From assembly GCF_900606115.1 (NCBI RefSeq), contig NZ_UWPJ01000034.1:1-64000 (forward strand): a stretch of DNA of 64,000 nucleotides, given 5' to 3'. How positions within the stretch are numbered: position 1 is the stretch's first letter; each line of letters begins with the position of its first letter. This stretch comes from Pigmentiphaga humi (GTDB lineage: Bacteria > Pseudomonadota > Gammaproteobacteria > Burkholderiales > Burkholderiaceae_B). The translations under genes were made by a program, and so were the position numbers. Shown here one piece after another: positions 61,765 to 64,000 of this stretch. Below the pieces are notes generated by a model that saw only the letters and a list, made by a program, of their open reading frames with translations, was not told the origin of the DNA and did no database searches.

Positions 61765-63349
61765 CCCGGATATTTCGTGAGAGGTAGGAAAATGGGGTAG
61801 GCAGCCCCAGCCCGAAGGCTTATGGTTAGCGGTGTTCGAAGCCTTTAACCAAACGGGGTCTGCCTGTGCCAAAGTGTACCGCCGAAGCGGTGTCGATGGG
61901 GCGAGTGGGTCGTCGCCGGATTCAGGCATCCTTTACGGGTGGCGATCTCGTCAGCGATGGCGGCGTGTTGTTGCTGCGCCAGATGGACCGACGCCTTGGG
62001 CTGACCCGCTCGGCAGCGGCTGCGCTGTCGGATCGCCGGCGCGGCGCCAGCGTGCGACACGGGATCCACCCGCTGCTGTCGCAGCGGGTCTATGGGTTGT
62101 GCTGCGGCTGGGAAGACGTCAGCGACCACAACGTGCTGCGCCGGGACACGGCGCTGCAGACGGCGGTGGGCCAGGTGCAGGAGTTGGCCTCGGGGCCCAC
62201 GCTGTCGCGGTTCGAGAACGCGGTCGATCGCGGCGATACGGCGCGGTTGCAGGCGGTGCTTATCGAACAATTCATCGTTCACTGGCGCGATGCACCGCCC
62301 GAGCAACTGGTGCTGGACATCGACGCCACGCACGTGCCGCTGCACGGGGCGCAGGAGCGCGCCGCATTCAATCGGCATTACGACAATTATTGCTATCTGC
62401 CGGTGTACGTGTTCTGCGGGCAGGACTTGCTGGCGTGCGTGCTGCGCCCTAGTGACCGCGATCCGGCCAAGATCCTCAGTGCGCTGGTGCGCACCCTGGC
62501 GCGGCAGCTGCGCCAGGCCTGGCCGCAGGTGCAACTGATCGTGCGCGCCGACTCGGGGTTCTGCCGCGCGCCAGCCTTGCGCCGCTTCGAGCGCTGGGGC
62601 ATCGACTACGTGATCGGGCTGCAGAAGAACGTGACGTTGCTGCAGCGGGTCGCGCTGGCCGAACTGATGTTGGCCGAGGACTATGGCCGCGAGCATAGCA
62701 AGCAGCGCCTGATCGGCGAGTTCACCTATGCAGCGCGCTCCTGGAACCGCGAGCGGCGTGTGATCACCCGCCTGGAGCACGATGCGCGCGGGGCCAATCC
62801 GCGCTTCGTGGTCACCAGCCTGACCGGTGAGGCCACCGAACTTTATGATCGCCTGTACTGCGCGCGCGGCGAGGCCGAGAACCGCATCAAGGAGGCCCAG
62901 CTCGACCTGTTCGGCCGGCGTGCCAGTTGCCACGCCTGGCAGGCCAATCAGCTACGGCTGCTGCTGGCCGCGCTGGCCTATACCCTCATGGTGCATCTGC
63001 GCCGAAGCGCTCTGCACGGCACCGAACTGGCCCGCGCCTGCACCCAGACCATCCGTACCCGGCTGCTGAAAATCGGCGCAGCCGTTGTGCGTAATACTCG
63101 GCGCGTGCAGGTGTTGTTGGCCTCTAACCATCCCATGAAAGCCCTCTTCATGCTCGCGGCACAACGACTCGGGCCATAACACCGCACACGGTGCTGCCCC
63201 GGCACGCTGTCCAGCTCGGGGGAAGGGGGAAGTTCGTCCTGAATACCGCAAAAACCCCGACTCGAACCTCTTGGGGTGACTAGCTCCACCGCCTTGACCC
63301 TGACCGCCCAATCAAATCCCCAAACCTGCATGCTCACGAAATATCCGGG
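61765..63349 (+). mobile_element. Complete IS1380-family insertion sequence
   Basis: 1585 bp bounded by perfect 17 bp inverted repeats (CCCGGATATTTCGTGAG at the left and its complement at the right) and flanked by a 4 bp direct duplication CTAG (61761-61764 and 63350-63353). One transposase gene fills most of it. Length and terminal structure fit IS1380. Confidence 0.92.
61866..63179 (+). CDS. IS1380-family DDE transposase
   Basis: 437 residues from GTG at 61866 (ATG at 61896 is possible). Family N-terminus FTGGDLVSDGGVLLLRQMDR and ALSDRRRGASVRHG; catalytic residues in LDIDATHVPLHGAQE (first Asp), VRADSGFC (second Asp) and YCARGEAENRIKEAQLD (Glu in the Y-x-R/E signature). No frameshift or stop, so the enzyme looks active. 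Confidence 0.92.
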   Translation: MPKCTAEAVSMGRVGRRRIQASFTGGDLVSDGGVLLLRQMDRRLGLTRSAAAALSDRRRGASVRHGIHPLLSQRVYGLCCGWEDVSDHNVLRRDTALQTAVGQVQELASGPTLSRFENAVDRGDTARLQAVLIEQFIVHWRDAPPEQLVLDIDATHVPLHGAQERAAFNRHYDNYCYLPVYVFCGQDLLACVLRPSDRDPAKILSALVRTLARQLRQAWPQVQLIVRADSGFCRAPALRRFERWGIDYVIGLQKNVTLLQRVALAELMLAEDYGREHSKQRLIGEFTYAARSWNRERRVITRLEHDARGANPRFVVTSLTGEATELYDRLYCARGEAENRIKEAQLDLFGRRASCHAWQANQLRLLLAALAYTLMVHLRRSALHGTELARACTQTIRTRLLKIGAAVVRNTRRVQVLLASNHPMKALFMLAAQRLGP

Positions 63350-63437
63350 CTAGGCGTCCTGGCGGAGATCGAGAATCGCAAGGCGTTCACTACTGCGGAA
63401 AAGGTCCGCACCTGGTTCAACCAGATGTTCCGTTATG

Positions 63438-63545
63438 TGTCAGCGCCGGAGTAATACTGACCCACTGCGTCGGAGTAAAAGTGACCCACCTGGGCAATGA
63501 TGGCGGCTTTGGCCGCCGTAATGTTGACTCAGGAGCAAGCAGTGT
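63438..63545 (+). mobile_element. IS21-family left-end remnant with istA start
   Basis: Begins TGTCAGCGCCGGAGTAATAC and contains two tandem 24 bp repeats (63443-63466 and 63467-63490) sharing GC(C/T)CGGAGTAA-n-TGACCCAC, the multiple terminal repeats of IS21 elements. An ATG at 63521 encodes MLTQEQAV, the usual IstA start, then leaves the family sequence near 63545. The rest of istA and istB are absent. Confidence 0.75.
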
Positions 63546-63595
63546 GGCGCGTCGAGGGGTGAGCAGTAAGCGTCAATCTGAGGCCGTCTTGACGA

Positions 63596-64000
63596 TCAGA
63601 ACTTGATCTCTGAGAGCCGCTGATTCGCGAGCACGAGATCGAAGGCGGCTGGATCGAAGCTGCCGCCACACCACTCGAGGAAGTGGTCGTGCTCCTCGTG
63701 CGTCGGATCGGTGATCGCTTCGAGGAAGTCGGCATATCCTGGCACTCCACCGACGTCTTCCGGTGGACACGCATTCTGCCCGTCCAGGCACAGCGGCCGG
63801 CGCATGTCTGGATCAGGCACCAGCGCCTTCTCGACTTTGATCCGATGCTGCCAGTTGTCACCGTAGTCGTAGATGTAGGTGAATGACTTCAGCCCGCCCA
63901 GCGCCTTCGCCAGCGTGACCCGTGCTTCATTGAGCATCGGTGGATCGCTCTGGAGTCCGAAGTCATCAGGTTCACCATAGTTGGTTTCGCCGAAGACGAA
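63596..64000 (-). CDS. pRiA4b ORF-3-like protein (5' end outside window)
   Basis: The frame is open from 64000 to the stop at 63596 (134 codons visible). Family motifs: FTYIYDYGDNWQHRIKVEK, the cysteine-bearing CLDGQNACPPEDVGGVPGY and FDLVLANQRLSEIKF-like end. These proteins are found on plasmids, islands and with IS1096-type elements; function is not established. The real N-terminus lies beyond the window. Between 63546 and 63595 there is no recognisable feature. Confidence 0.85.
   Translation of the reverse strand, partial: FVFGETNYGEPDDFGLQSDPPMLNEARVTLAKALGGLKSFTYIYDYGDNWQHRIKVEKALVPDPDMRRPLCLDGQNACPPEDVGGVPGYADFLEAITDPTHEEHDHFLEWCGGSFDPAAFDLVLANQRLSEIKF

Larger units (their letters stand above)
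61308..63448 (+). pseudogene. P4-type site-specific integrase, interrupted by an IS1380-family element and truncated by an IS21 remnant
   Basis: Start ATG at 61308 with AGGAG upstream. The first part gives the DUF4102 arm-binding domain (MALSDLTVRQAKTTGKRYTL, then LMVSAAGGKSWQFRYYW, GGYPALSLREAR) and the core-binding region (TFKTVFDAWVEHRRKELKE) up to 61764. The reading frame resumes at 63354 after removing the IS and one CTAG copy, joining PELL to GVLAEIENRKAFTTAEKV and WFNQMFRY; the sequence then leaves the integrase at about 63438. The catalytic domain with the Arg-His-Arg-Tyr residues is missing, so the gene is dead. It lies 3' of tRNA-Gly, as expected for an island integrase. Confidence 0.88.

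Noticed and set aside
61006-64000. attR copy of the tRNA-Gly 3' end inside the window
   Set aside because: No second copy of the T-arm/acceptor sequence was found up to 64000; the island boundary is presumably further on.

Overview
This 64 kb window is high-GC chromosomal DNA from a betaproteobacterium. Gene content and order (dapC-dapD-dapE, tig-clpP-clpX-lon-hupB-tRNA-Val, a Par27-type parvulin, tandem GxGxQ-type porins, hom-thrC-moeA-moaD-moaE) point to Alcaligenaceae, most likely Bordetella or Achromobacter. I saw no IS481-like end, which argues against B. pertussis itself. Most of the window is core genome; the last ~3 kb, after a tRNA-Gly gene, is mobile DNA.

Layout. 1-10.2 kb: a bacteriophytochrome kinase (3' end cut by the window edge), a class II glutamine amidotransferase, then on the minus strand an ABC-F ATPase (yheS), prmB and the lysine/peptidoglycan genes dapE, dapD, dapC, followed by an atypical winged-helix regulator. 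10.5-17.7 kb: tRNA-Leu, the protein quality-control block tig-clpP-clpX-lon, hupB and tRNA-Val. 17.7-26 kb: nadA with an elaborate leader, ppiD, the divergent tesA/ybbA pair, nnr and a DadA-family oxidase. 26-38 kb: purL, a frameshifted Rpn-family nuclease gene, two tandem porins, par27, bolA, yciB, msrB, selO. 38-43 kb: a branched-chain-type ABC transporter (livH-M-G-F) without a binding protein, followed by a convergent CaiB/BaiF CoA-transferase. 43-52 kb: a PIN-PhoH ATPase, bcp, a DUF498 protein, then alaC, hom, thrC, moeA, moaD, moaE. 52-61 kb: the squalene genes hpnC-D-E, alr, radA, clpB and tRNA-Gly. 61-64 kb: a P4-type integrase broken by a complete IS1380-family element with a CTAG target duplication and cut off by an IS21-family remnant, then a partial pRiA4b ORF-3-like gene.

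Genes that work together: dapC/D/E (meso-diaminopimelate) with alr (D-alanine) feed the cell wall; alaC-hom-thrC make alanine and threonine; moeA-moaD-moaE make molybdenum cofactor; hpnC-D-E make squalene; Tig, ClpXP, Lon and ClpB handle protein folding and turnover, and lon and clpB each carry a sigma-32-like promoter. PpiD and Par27 act on envelope proteins such as the two porins.

Structure outside the genes: an ~85 bp GC-rich palindromic repeat recurs in at least seven intergenic gaps; the nadA leader has two matching operators with an intrinsic terminator between them; a perfect 24 bp palindrome precedes the Rpn gene; the porins share a promoter block and one has a leader that can fold into a three-way junction. 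The clearest protein anomalies are a Walker A Lys-to-Arg change in LivF, a forced TTG start in the phytochrome and a single-base frameshift in the Rpn gene.
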